Source: Blasia pusilla (Eukaryota; Marchantiophyta; Marchantiopsida; Blasiales). From it: a DNA stretch of 64,000 nt. How positions within the stretch are numbered: position 1 is the stretch's first letter; each line of letters opens with the position of its first letter. This document shows, one piece after another, positions 23,731 through 36,500 of this stretch. Location of the stretch: NCBI GenBank assembly GCA_050084515.1, contig CM114275.1:8246001-8310000 (forward strand), in the 5' to 3' direction. The translations under genes were made by a program, and so were the position numbers. The notes under the pieces were generated by a model. It worked only from the letters and a program-made list of their open reading frames with translations. It ran no database searches and was not told the origin of the DNA.

Positions 23731-26700
23731 TGTTTCCCTTCGAGTTCACAACGGCCTTCCTTTTTCGATGAGTCTTACTGCTTAAATAGTCTTATTTCCT
23801 TCCTCCTGCAGCAACATGCTTCTACTCAGAGCCAACCTCATAGAACATATCTCTAGACGCATGAGTCAAATGTCCACAAAATCCACTGCTTTGCATGTGA
23901 CAGTAATTCACCATCGTGGTCACTAAAAAGTGACCACGACGACACTGTAGACTCTAGACTCTCGACAGTTTCCAAAACATGAAATTCATGGGGCAGCAGT
24001 AATCCGTTATTACGTTGGCTGCAGACAACAAATTAGTGCTTTGTGAAGTGTGCCCATGAGTGTTGTGTATCTCAATGCTGAGATCCTACGTACCCCAGGT
24101 TTATACATGACACATGTTGCCAACTCCTCTCGTTCAAGAGCTTGTGGCTACACTTCTAATTCCATGCTATGAGGTAATACTTCCTTCCGACCCAGTAGGA
24201 ACGAAAGTATAGCCGGCTAAATTCGCTCCAAGGCTTCGTAGCACTGGAACCACCAGTTACTCTCCATTTTACTCAGCTCCGCCAAAGAAAACAAGCTGTC
24301 CGTTCGTCAACGCTCCATCGAGTGCATTTTGGTCGCGCATCCTTGGAAGTCCAGTTTGAAGCTCGCACTAAGAGGTGTAAGAGTTCTCATATCCCGTATC
24401 TCTTCTAATTGAACTGGTGAAGAAGGGGCCGTGATGCTGGACCAGCCCCTTCCAGTTGATCGGCGTCTCTGCCATGGAGATCCTCTGCGCAACAAGAAAA
24501 CGCAATCAAAACGCAATTGGATCGCGGAGACAACCAGAGTCGACGGGGAAAAAACGACGACTCTTCCAGACTTTGCTCCTGTTACCATTGGGAGAAGGAG
24601 GCAGCAAAGAATCCACTGCTAACACACACGGGACAACACAATTTAGCTGAGTTTCCTTCTTCGCGAGAGGGATTGTTTGCTTTCATTCGTTGCAGTGTAA
24701 GGATTTAGGCATGCAGAAACACGTGCAATGACCAAAGTCGATGGACTTCGCCGCTCTCATCCCCTCCTGTTCACCAGACCGCAGTTTTTGCTGCAGCAAT
24801 TAAGCACGTCTTCCTCGCACGGCTGACTAATGGGCACCGTGAGGCCTCTATCTCTCTCTCACGGGCTACTACAGGCACTACTTCATGACCTCTCTCTGTC
24901 TCTCTCAAAGTCCAAAGGTCGCAAAGAGACAATAGACACTATTTTAATGAGTACCCACGGGCTATCTCTAGACAGTGAATTCATTCATTCATTCATTCAA
25001 TCAATCTCTCTCGCTCTGTCTCTCGAGTCTATGGTCCCAAGGCTACGTCAGGCACTATTTAATAGATATGAGTACATTCTTTCACGCTCTCGAAAATAAT
25101 TGGGAGAAGTTTGAAGGTCTGCTCGCGCAGGGGCATCAATTCACCCAACCAAATATGAGAAACAGATGGGCAGGCAAGAGCATGGAGTCATACATAGACG
25201 TTCCGCATCTATCACCACTCCACTCCCAATTCGGCCCACCACATGGCGCCTTCCTGTGAGAAGGCGGCCCGGCCAAATGATGCCTCCTCCGTCTGTTGTG
25301 AGCACATTCAGACCGTCCTCCCGCGGCAATTCCATAACCAGGAGCCTGTTCCAAAGACGGGTACCAAAAGCGAGTTCCCCGGAATCCGAATTCCCCAATT
25401 TGGAGTCGGCAAAAGGTCCAAACGCTCCCCCGAGGCATGACGGTTCTCAAAGAAATTCCTACCACGGACTCCGGATTTCCACGCACGCACGCGCATACAC
25501 GTCTAAAACGCGACATAAAAACCCCCGACTCGCATCACTCCAAACCCCGGTTTCCCACAACCTCCTCCCCCTCCCCCTCGACGCACACGCAATTCTCAAT
25601 TGCGCGGATCACAGCTCCGAGAGCAGTTACGCGCAGCCCAACAAAAACTAATCCCTTACACAATTCACCAGTGGCTGAACTCCGGAGAGAGAGGGAGAGA
25701 CAATTACCTGGCGCGGAAGCAAGTAGAACGGCGGAATTGGTACGATTCTGACAGCTTGAATTGCGCCTGATCCAATATCCCTCTCTGTGTCTGTCTGTGC
25801 GAAGAAGTGAACCGGATTAATTGAGGGACCGGAGGACTTCCTCGATCAGTGAACAACAAGACTCCCTCTCTCGTTAATCGCAGCGAGCTGATCAGCGCAG
25901 AAAGAAGGCGTCCTCACTCCTGCATGCGAAGCCGCCACATGCATCATGAATCTTCGCTTCTCCGCCCGCGCCGCCCTTCATTCCTTCCTGTAATTCCCTC
26001 CCCCGCCCCCCCACCTCCCCACTTTCCCTTTACCTCTCTTTCCGTCCCCTTATCCCTCTTCTCCGCCTCTGACACATCAGGTCCCCTCTCTTTCCTTCTT
26101 GTGCCTCCCCTCCTCCTCCTCTTCTCCCCCTCTCCTCTGTTGTCCGTTTTCCGATTCTCTCTGGCAGAGGAAGGAAGGGAGCGAGTCGGTCGGTCGGTCC
26201 GGCAGGCAACGGAAGGGAGGGTCCCGGAGGGAGGCTCCGGAATATTTTAGGCGCCACCTCCGCACTGACGCATGTGAACGACGAACGAAGGAGGGAGGGG
26301 AGGCTGAGGGAGCGAGAGCGCAGAGGGCCGCGTGCTGTAGCGTGCGGCGAAGGGGGGACAGGAGGAACAGGCGAAGTGGATAGGAACCGTCAGGCCTGCG
26401 ACTCCTCTGTCGCGGAAGTCCTCCGCGACAGAGGAGGTCGTGGTCCTCCTGTTCATTTCGTTTCGCTCGCTCGCTTTGTGGCGCTGCTGACCGTCTCTTC
26501 TGACTGACTGGTGGGTCGTCCTTCGCCGTCCTGCAGCGCCGTTCCTATCCTTGGTCCGCCTCCGCCTCCGCCTCGGCCTCGTCACGCTCCTTCGTTCGCC
26601 CTCCCCGTCGTCCGCGCCGCTCATAGGCTTCTCACCTTTCGGGCAGGTACGTCCGTCCTGACCCACCCGGCTGCCCCTCCTCCCCTCGTGATCGGGACCT

Positions 26701-26740
26701 TAGACAAACCGATTTCGCAATTGTTATTCAATTTCGAATT
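23731..26740 (-). promoter_or_regulatory. upstream region of the LRR gene
   Basis: About 3 kb of DNA more GC- and CT-rich than the flanks, with CT runs near 24845-25025, an ATTC run at about 24978-24999 and several open frames on both strands. None of those proteins is recognisable. It most likely holds the LRR promoter, 5' UTR and perhaps a non-coding first exon. The GC-rich hairpin at 26402-26436 lies near its far end, where composition drops sharply to AT-rich. Confidence 0.4.
26402..26436. repeat. 15-bp GC-rich perfect hairpin, 5-nt loop
   Basis: Arms 26402-26416 and 26422-26436 are exact reverse complements (core CCTCTGTCGCGGA), loop AGTCC. There is no U-tract beside it, so it is not a typical terminator. 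Confidence 0.8.
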
Positions 26741-27366
26741 ATGAAAAGAGTCCCCGGCTTTTATAGATCCGTATTTGTTCCGTAGAATCTGGAATTTCAT
26801 TTGGTTTCCAATATCATGTTGGATAAAAAGTATTTTTCTTGCTGCTTGTAGAGGAGAAAATGTTTTTCGTGTTGTCCATAGAGGAGGAGCCTTTGCGACG
26901 GGCGGAGATGAGAGTAATTAACACATACGTGCATAGGACACGAGGATAGTATAGATGGCCAAGAAAAAACCACGAGCACATGTAGAGGCCGTAAATATTT
27001 TCTTACTGTGCGGTTGTAATATATCAAGTAATAAGGTGTTTGCAAATCAAGAAGGCACTCTCCAATATTAATATAGACGAAATCAGTGTGCGGCCTTTTC
27101 AGAGGGAAGAGGGAGAAAGTAACACGTGGATAGCTTAGACTGTGAGAAAAAAATCGAAGAGTATTTGTAAGGGTCGTAAATATCGTGGTTTTATATTCTT
27201 CAAATATCTACCACACTTCAAGTTTCAATCCTCCTACATTTGATAATAATTACTTCTCCATTTTCGGTTTCTTGGCATTTGTTACCTTTGTGGTGAGGGG
27301 AAAGGCATTTTAAGCATCCATTAAATCCTTGGCTATGCCAATCTAGTTATTTTCTTGAATATGACA

Positions 27367-27447
27367 CGTGTCAAATAAAAGTTTCCTTGTGTAGGGTACT
27401 TTTGCCATTAGAAAGTATGATAAACAAGGAAACTTTTATTTGACACG
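27367..27447. repeat. perfect 24-bp inverted repeat, 33-nt loop
   Basis: Arms 27367-27390 and 27424-27447 are exact reverse complements (left arm starts CGTGTCAAATAAAAG). A degraded extra copy of the right arm follows at about 27464-27482. This resembles a foldback element or hairpin precursor. Confidence 0.85.
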
Positions 27448-29709
27448 TAATTTAACATTCAATTAAACTTTTATTTAACACGTAGTTTAACATCTAATAA
27501 AAAAATTAAGCCTTTTTAAATTGTAAAATTAGCATGAAGAATAATACCCTTAGCAAGCACGTAAGAGGTTCCTTCTTCATGAAAACACTAGTAAGATGTC
27601 CATAAGTGCATATATGCGTTACTTATGGGTCATGCTATGCACTAGGCACCCTCCTTTTACTTCCAACATTTTTTCACCCTAGAGGAGTTGCAAACGTATT
27701 TTTTAGAGCCACATGTTGCAAAGAGAGGGCATGGTTCACAACATGCGTAAGCCATGGAAGTGTCGCCATGGGAGGCGGTCAATTGATAACATTCTCAATT
27801 TCCATTCTTGAAAATTTGTCACACTTAGTACCCACTAACCTACTCTCCATAGTCTTTCACTTTGCAAAGGGTCTCTTGTTCTTGAGGCATCTACGTTTTT
27901 TGTCAGTGGAGAGTTTGACATTTAGGTTTCTCATAATTGCCTCCAATTACAATGTCATATTATTATTTGTGTTAGCCTTTGACCTGGTAGACATCAAACA
28001 TGTGGCAAAAGGCATCACAAGTAGTAGGCTTCTATTCGTTGAGCTCAACAGATACACACAATTGGGACTTTTTCATCTGAGATTTCCAACGCCAAAAATA
28101 TCTAGTCCAAGGCATCTAGCTAGTAAATTTTCATGCCACATTGTCATCACCTGAATATCTGGATGGAAACATCAAGTGGAAATTTCAAGTAAGATTTTTG
28201 CCATGATAATATCTAGTAGGAAATATGTAATTGAAAAATTTTCAACTTAGATTTAAATTATCGTAAATTTCTCACATACAATATCCAACCCATAGGTTTT
28301 TTTGTCCATATCATGTTTCCTCCACCCAAAAATTCTCATCATATATTACGAACCCCAAAATTTTCAGGTTGTATTTAAGTCTTTGGAAATTCTTTCCATG
28401 AAATAAGAAATTAGAAAGTCAAAAATCGTCCAAAGCAATTATCCTTTATATAAAATCGATAACCACAAATGTCTCTCCAATTTTTTCCACCTTTTGAAAC
28501 TTCATTATTACATGACCTCTCATTTTAATTTTTTTCATTTCCTTCCCTATGACCCATTGCATCCCACTAGCATAAGATTACTAATTTATTTTGGATAATA
28601 AATAGTAATCATTAAATTATTAGTTATTTATAATTTCTTACCTTTTCATGATCTTGGTATTTCCCAAAAATAACTCTCAATCCTACACATTAGCTACATT
28701 AGCGACATTGTTAAACTCTCAAATTCACCAAGTGTCCCTCAGTTACATACATGCTTGCTTTCTATCCGAGTGTCGACTTACTTACGCTATTCCCAATGTC
28801 ACAAATGGGCACCAGATTTCTGATTTGTTATTGAAGAGATCTCAACGATATCCAATTGATTCCATGAGGAAGCCTTTAAAACTTCCTACCATGAGGCAAA
28901 GGGTGGTGCACTTTGAACATATGGTAGCAACTAAAATACGTGTCTAATTCAATATACTATTTCCAATGCTCAATTTGGACACGGTATTTATGTAGAGTGG
29001 GTGTTAAACTACTAGAAAAATTTCCCAATATTTGCTAAACTTTTAATTGTATATCTCCAAGCTTGCTAGCTCACTCAAATTCGCCTTGATTCGATCCTAC
29101 GCAAGGTCCAAACTAGTTGAATCCAAACTCGCATTTATTTTCTTGTTAGATTCTAGCTAGGAAGAAAGTAATTTTAAAATGATCTACTTCAACACCCCCA
29201 TCAAAGTTGAAAAACTTCTCCGGCCCCTAAAGTTGTCGTGGACTACGTCACCCCCCTCCCTAAGGAACTAAGTTCCACTTGCCCACTATCATGTCCCCCC
29301 AACCAGCTGCACACTTCAAGCTACTATAAGTAGTCTCTAGGAGGTGTCAAAGGTCTTCCTATCCGAGGACCCTTGGGCGCCTGGAATTTTTCAAGCGAGG
29401 CTTTTTCCGGCTCAAAAATGGGTAGCTCCTCAACTTCACATTCTTGTATTCCTAGTATGCTCCGAATTCCCCACTCCTCCTTTTTCCCTCTAGTTTCTGG
29501 TCACAAATATGAAGGTATGCGATTTGGAAGTATTTCCAAACTCTTCAATGTGTCTCCTTGCAAAACTCCCGCCCCCTCTTTTTTGGGAAGCAAATCAGGG
29601 CTAGTCCGGAGTCTAACACCTTTGCCCGGGCGATTGATTCTATCTAGATGATCTTTGAAACCACCTAATATACACCTAATACATCTCTTTGCTATGGAAC
29701 GACACTTTT

Positions 29710-29754
29710 AAGTGTTTTGAGCTCAACACTTAAAAGTGTTGAGCTCAAACACTT
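29710..29754. repeat. near-perfect palindrome centred on TTAA
   Basis: Arms 29710-29731 and 29734-29754 are reverse complements except for one A missing on the right. Both contain TTGAGCTCAA, itself palindromic. Confidence 0.8.
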
Positions 29755-31249
29755 TTGTCCGACATTGATCCCCCTCATTTCATAATCTCATTTTTGCATG
29801 CACACAAGGTTCAATGTGGAAGGGCTTATGCTTACTGGCCCTGATTGCGTAGTGTGTGAACACACCACCAAGGCAATAATGTTAGTCACCATGGCTCATG
29901 AGGCCTAAGGAGAACACCCCTAACCCCATGTATGTAGTCCACGACATCTTTTGGGAGATAATTTTACCACCCTTAAAAATTATCTCTCACTGAAAATCCA
30001 CGTGTCTTCGTCGAAGGCAACACGGCAAGAAGCACAGCACAAGAACATCTCCCTCTGATGACGAGACAGTGACGCCAACCAGGAATATGGGAAAGGGTAG
30101 ATGAGACCAGTACACTGGCGACATCTGGCCTGGCTTGGGCACAGTGCAGATTCTTGTAGGAGAGGGGTGTCTCTTGTCGTGTCCCGTGGAGGCCGTTCCA
30201 GTCCAATCAAATGAAGACCCGCGCCTGTCAGAATGTTTTGAAGAACATAGTTTGAAGAACCGTCTTGATCATAAGTTGAGTGGCATGATCAAATAGTATT
30301 CTTAGCCCCCCATTTATTGAATTTCATTTTCGTGTTGAAGTGTAAAAAATCCAAAGTTTATCGATTTTCTACGAAGCCTCCATGGCTCCCTCACTACTTG
30401 GTAAGTCGGTACCTACCAAAGGTATTAAAAACTGTCAATCTCATTTCTCTCTATTTTCCCATCACTTCAATTGAGAGGAGGAGGAAAAAAGAATACCCAG
30501 TACAAGCATTTAAAGAAATAAAGAAATAAAGAAATTATTTCCTGTCCCTCATGAACACTTAAAAACCTCCTTCGACATCAAAACATAATATCTGCCGATG
30601 GGTCTTTTTTCTTTTTCTTTTTCGTAGTCTCGCACTCATCGCTTCTCACGAGTCGTTATTAGTACCTTTCGTACCATTTACTTAGCGCCTTTTCTACCGT
30701 TCGCGAAAGTCTACACTCTTCGGTAACGTATGTGGGGCCCACATTATGCTTTTTCCCCACACAGTAAATTCGTTTCTTTCGAGCCACGTAGCTATTCTTT
30801 CGAGCCACGTAACTATTCTGCCGAGTGCCGATACGAAAGAGAAAAAGGGACGTGATGGACCGCTTCAATATACGAGCCACACGTGGATTTACTCAACCAT
30901 TAATCGCTTCTTAAAAGCATTTGTTTGCATTTAAAAATCGTTTACTTTTTTGTACGGTTCCGTTTGGATAAAGATGACATCTACAATGTGGGTCCCATTG
31001 CTCGTAACTTCTTACGTTAGGACAGAATTTAGCAACATGTCTTTACGTTAGCACTAGTTCGGAATCTGCCCGTCTTTGTAATAAACATCTTCCGACTCGT
31101 TCCCCCGGGAAATCGTTTAGGACCCGTTCGAATCCTCCCATATCCCTTATGTTCGGTTTACGTGTTCGTGCCGGCCCCACCCCCCACCGGTTTAGCGGGT
31201 CATGGAGGAACCGTGCGGGGGAGTCGTGTGCAGTCGCTGTTGAAAGAAA

Positions 31250-33365
31250 ATGAACTTCAATAGAAATGTTTGATGGAAAACCCATAAGGATAAACGGGGG
31301 TAGAGAGAGTTAAAAACCCGGGCGCCAAAACCGGCCCCGAAGAGACTCAAGGGGGACTTCCCTCTTATCGACCAAAATCACCGACAGAAGAGACAATATC
31401 ATCAACACTTAGAGAATTATGGTTACTACTAAAGGGGCCTCTAGCATTGGCGTCTCCAACTGCCTGAGCCCGCCGCAAAACTATGGAGACCCGTTGCCTA
31501 TAATAAAGAATCACAGTGGCTAAGGATAACCCATTTCTCGACTGGATATGATGGGCGCAATCCGTAAGGAATGAGTCAAACCCCTCCCCCATAGCCCCGT
31601 ATATCTTAATGGCTAGGGGGATAAATCGATGTCCGTCATAAAGTCGACTAGAAATGTGGGTCTTCTTTACCGCCGCCGCCGCCGCCGCCGCTCCTTGTAG
31701 CAATCTCCCTTGTGCCACCACTTGGGCTCGCACCGCCTTTGGCCTAGGATCCGTCACTACAGCATCCGCTACCACCACCTCAGACTCCCGCGTCATGTAG
31801 AGATCAACACGGATAAGGGAATCCCGCATGGAGTAGTGCCTCTCTCTCTGCACATGGAAGCCACTCTCTTGAGCTGTACAGAACATGATATCCGGCACGA
31901 CATCGTGAGTGGCTATCCTCTCACCCCCAACTGGACAACGTGCCAAATGCACACAAAGTGGATCCAGACTCTGACGACACTTGCAATGTGTCGAACCAAC
32001 TTCCGATGGTTGGGGGAAGCCCAGTCGGAACCGCGTCGCTGTAGTGTAGGTAAGTGGTGCGATGCAGAAAGCCGGGATGAGAGGGCGAGGCCCCACCCAT
32101 AAGCCTGCCCTCTTTCTCGAGCCAGAGCGAATACAGGCACAATCCTCCATGGGGAAATTCCCATCCAACATAATACCTCTGAACATTGCCTCAAAGTGGG
32201 CTTCCATCAAAGAAGATTAGAGCCTAGACAGCCCGTAGGTAACTAGAGAAGAGAAAGTGGGAAGAATTGCTCTAGCCTCAACTAGAAGGGAATCTCTACA
32301 AGTTATGAGTGTAGACTGAAGTGGGAAAAGACCATCCTCAACCTGGGAAACGTATTGTAAAAGGAGTGGTCTATCCCTAATAAAAAATCGAGAGCAAATA
32401 AGGGGTGCTACAGTGGCCCAACTCCCTAAAAAAGCCGAAGGCGCCACTAACTTAGTCGCTGTAAGCCCTACTCCACCAAAGAAAATCGGCCAAGAAGCTT
32501 GTTTACGAGCTAACTCCCCCGCGGGGCACTCTAAGGAGCTGGGTCCTAGTAGATCCCCAAACGCATGCATGATCTTTCTATCAAAGGATCTATACAAGGA
32601 AGAAATATGGCTAGAGGCCCACATGATTCTACATCAATAACCAAGTCTACGAGCGAAACAGGATGAAAGGATGCCATAAGTGACTTGAGGGTCACCAATC
32701 CTCGTGAGATCGTCGAGGTGGAGAAGATCCTCGGTAAGAGCCTCTGCCACAAAACTTGATACCAACTCCTCGCTCCCAAGTGGGACTCCTAAGATGCAAA
32801 GCCTTCCAACAGGTGTAAAAAATCCGTCGAGTAAATGAATGTTTGGCGGTAGGCCTGATGGAGACCAAGCCTTGTACTTTTCCACCTTCACCGCGAGGCC
32901 GACGCGTGCCAACTGTGCAGAAAAGTGTTGAAATGCAAGGACGACCACATCTCCAAGGCCAACATAGTGAGTATCATCTGCCAACGAAGGAAAAATGCAA
33001 CCCAGGAAAGCCTTCACCGTAGAAAGAACCGCTTGATAATGAGCCAAAGTAAACAATGCAATTCCAAAGGGGTCACCCTGACGAGTCCCGATAGCAGACT
33101 CCAAAACAGTGATCTCCTCCTCTAACCTACCATGGTGGAAATAGAGGGCCAAAGGGGCCCAATAGAAAGCCTGCATGAAGGGAATCAGGCTCGCAATGGG
33201 ACCACCTGCATCTCTCAACTCTATGAAGATATCTGCCCGAGACACTGAGTTGCAGACGTCAAATTGGAGAACCACCTACTCACGATGTATATCAAGACAC
33301 GCCCTCAAGCCTAAGGCTATAGTCTCACAACCGGCTGGCGTGGCAACTTCGAACTAGTGCGGACT
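31250..33365 (-). mobile_element. non-LTR retroelement with RT, zinc finger and restriction-like endonuclease, copy B
   Basis: One reading frame on the minus strand from about 33365 to the TAA at 31365, broken only by three in-frame stops (33276-33278, 32634-32636, 32217-32219) and no frameshift. In order: RT pieces GCETIALGLRACLD, VVLQFDVCNSVSRADIF, GTRQGDPFGIALF and LADDTHYVG; the linker GGVGLTATKLVAPSAFL; a zinc-finger-like C-x-C-x9-H-x3-C; then a restriction-like-nuclease pattern, RVDLY followed 13 residues later by the second D of VVVADAVVTDP. The copy is 5'-truncated. The probable 3' UTR extends to about 31250. A GCC run at 31673-31692 encodes a poly-Ala stretch. It is inactive but the best preserved of four family members here. 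Confidence 0.85.
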
Positions 33366-33418
33366 CAGATGTGACTGGAAAGCGCCTTACGGAATTGCAA
33401 AGCGATAGTGCGACTCAC

Positions 33419-33533
33419 CAACCGCAAGAGCACCTATGGCCTAAGGGTGGGATAACGGAAAAAAGCATGGCCAACTCCCCCCCCCCCCTCCCCCCTCCGT
33501 CCGATCGCCATAGGTGAGGTGCTCTTGCGGTTG
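33419..33533. repeat. imperfect inverted repeat around a C-rich core
   Basis: Arms 33419-33440 and 33507-33533 are reverse complements (CAACCGCAAGAGCACC on the left) apart from a 5-nt insertion on the right. Between them is a run of C with few interruptions (about 33477-33497). Confidence 0.75.
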
Positions 33534-36500
33534 ATTTTTGACACATGTTGGAAGGCTTTTTGACACCCTTAGGAAGAGGAGGGCCCCACCCCTCTCAAAA
33601 GCATGGGTCAAACATGAGCAAGAAGTATGCATGGAAAAAAAGAAGACGTAGAGAAAAAGGGGTGGTATGGATAAACAAAATAAAATACTTTGCAAACATT
33701 CATCACATGACAACGACGCATGACAACAAAAGAAACCCTAATACTTAAGAAACATGACTTACTTAAGAAACCCTAATAAGATCTAATAAGATCAAGAATC
33801 TAAAAAACAAAATAAGTAAGAGAATACTTCACTACAAGACTGATACTACGGATCAAAACGTAGAGGAGATCGATATCTCCATTTTGATATATGACATTAT
33901 CCACCTCCCTCCACCCTGGCTGCCTCCCGTGTCTATCCTGCTCCGCCTCCTTGCTCTCGATGCGCTAAAAAAGCCGTGGACATAATGGGGGGTCTGGATG
34001 ATTGTGGAAGTCGCAGCTCAGCAGCAACAGAGGTGTGGTAGGGTCTGCTTGTGTTCCTCCTCTCCATGCAGAGTCCTACACGGTCCTACAAAGCAAATAG
34101 GCGGCCTTAAATGTTCTAACTGTAACTGCTATGCCCCATTGTTAAAGTAAGGTAAAAGCGGTAGCACAACATTGAGATTTAATGTAGCAATTTTTATTTT
34201 GTAATTAAAGATATATGTTTTATATTATTATTATAAAGTGCTTTCTTGATTTATAAAAGCTTTATTTTTTTACAATTGGGTAGCAAGAAAATGTTGCACA
34301 TGTTACCCGCAGTAAGACATTTTTTGAATTTAGTCTCTTCAGGGGTTATACACTAGCAAAAGCTCTTCAAACACTTTTTTATTTCTCGTGCATGGCACGG
34401 ACACCTTACTAGTAGGGGAGAAAGAAAGAGAGTGCAAAATTGATTGCGGGTTTCTAATTTTTTATATTTACGGCCCTTATAGGCATTCCCTGTTTTTTTC
34501 CTCTCCATCCTTGTAGGCTATCCATATGTCCACCATACGTCTTCACTAATTATTTTCTTCCCCACCCCTCTCAAAGGGCAGCAGATTGGTTTATTTTTCG
34601 GGGGAGAGAGTAAGAACTAGTGGTAGCGTGCAAGCTTGTAATGTGCGTTATTTAGTCAAGTGTTATTTTGGATTGTGGAAAAACAACTGGAAGTTATATA
34701 TTTCGTTCATAGGAAATCCACATGTTTACATGCGTCCTAAACACAAGAGCAAAATAAGAGTTTCATTATTATTAATATATTTATTAAGTGGATGTTTATC
34801 TTTTCTATTTATCCCTTAACTTTTTGGATGTTAAACTCTAGAAATTCAACACATGTTTGGTTTGATAACTTCATATTTAATTCTCCATTTGTAGGGTCTT
34901 TTCATTTTCACACATATGATCGAGTGGGTATGTAAGTAAAAAAAATCTATACACAAATAGAATAATTGAATTTTCTTATGTTCATCCTCGATCTAATATT
35001 GAAAATTTTATTCTTACATGGGTGATCCATTTCAGCTAGAAAAAATTACATATGACACATGAAAAGGGACTGTGCATAACATAAGCATCTCACTAGTATG
35101 AATTATTTTTTGTAATTTTTCTTCAAGGGGGTGGGGATATGTTGCACTTTTTCCCAAGAGGATTGGACAAGTCAAATTTTTGAATGGACCGATTCATCTC
35201 CCTTTAAGTTTGGAGAAATTAGAGATTCAATTTTCAACTTTTTTCTTTGTAAAATTTATTATAATTTCCCTAGGAATCATGTGTTTCAATCAAAGACATA
35301 TGTGGAAAAATATCCTTGCTTTCATGAGGATGAAGATCTGGAAGTACAAAGTCATGATTTTTCACTTGTCTAATGCTAGCATTCTTTGTAAAATTGGATG
35401 ACATGTTTTTTAAAATTAGGATATAGAACTACAGATCTTTGTGATACCCACAATTTTGCACTTTTGAAGAAATACATCTTTTTATTCAACGAAGACTTGT
35501 ATATACATTATGATTTTGATTATTATATATTATTATAGGGAGGAATGAGTAAGATTAAAGTGAATCACGAAGCTCCAAGGACAAGGCAGAGAGATAGAAA
35601 ATCAAGGATTTGCCTAAGTTATATGTTTAAAACTACATCTAAAAAATACTTCTTTCCATTGGATGAAATGTAATTCACTTCACTTATGTGGTCATTATCT
35701 CAAAATTTCATGACTTACTTTCCAAGTGTAGTAAAATTTGGAGAATAAAAAATAATTTATATGTCATAATCCACAAATCATATTAAACTTATAACTTAGT
35801 TTAGTACGATTTCTTGATTTTTGTTAAAAAAAATTTGTATTGAAACACTAAGGAAAATTTCTATTTTGTCAAAAGATTTAATTTACATAAATAATCTAGT
35901 ACTTTATTCCATATGGCCAAACATCAAACCTCCATCTTTTGATCCAACTCCTCTTCTTGTAGGCTCCCAAGAGTTACCATCCTTAATTTTAATCAACGGT
36001 GTATAATTCAAATTGTGAACTCCTACCCAAGACTCCCACTTTGTGCTTGCTAGAACCTGCAATTTTGTCTTCTCTCAAGATCCAAAATTGTACTAATGCT
36101 AAACTTTCTCTTACTTCCTTTGTGATTATATGTTCTCTCGCATTGAGGGGTGTCTCTAGCCATCCTTGGCTTGTACTTCTAAACTTGTACTTTTTTGAGT
36201 AATCTAAGGGAGACTAGTGATGATATGACATGGAAGATACATTCAATCTTAGATTTCATGATAAGTCTCTTCATTCCAAGCTTATCTTCCCTTTCCTACA
36301 TGAAGTCCTTGAAAACTTGCTCTTAATCCAAAATTCAAAATTCCTTGTTGTTCTTCAATATTTACAAAATTTAGCATAGGTCTTTGTGTGTTGTCACCTC
36401 TTGTTTCAAGGATCTTTGTCAATTGGCTTGCTTGCTAGGTCCACCCTCATAACATTCCCGTGAGACAGACACTTGGCCGCATCCGAGAATATAGTGATCC

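Larger units (their letters stand above)
26741..31249. other. AT-rich spacer without a recognised gene
   Basis: Contains two strong inverted repeats (27367-27447, 29710-29754) and a plus-strand open frame at 27606-28154 (182 codons, GTG start). That protein is hydrophobic, resembles nothing I know and has no supporting signals. A 20-bp direct repeat (TTCTTTCGAGCCACGTA) lies near 30775-30812. No gene called. Confidence 0.5.

Noticed and set aside
25166-25651. 161-codon plus-strand frame (and overlapping minus frames)
   Set aside because: GC-rich region upstream of the LRR gene gives long frames on both strands; Pro/Arg/Ser-rich composition, no family recognised.
26247-26666. 139-codon minus-strand frame
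   Set aside because: Arg-rich low-complexity translation of a GC-rich stretch; contains the hairpin; no support.
27606-28154. 182-codon plus-strand frame
   Set aside because: Non-ATG start, unrecognisable, in decayed AT-rich DNA; reported only as part of the spacer.
31118-31145. GTTCGAATCC, a tRNA B-box-like motif
   Set aside because: No T-stem, anticodon arm or A-box can be formed around it.
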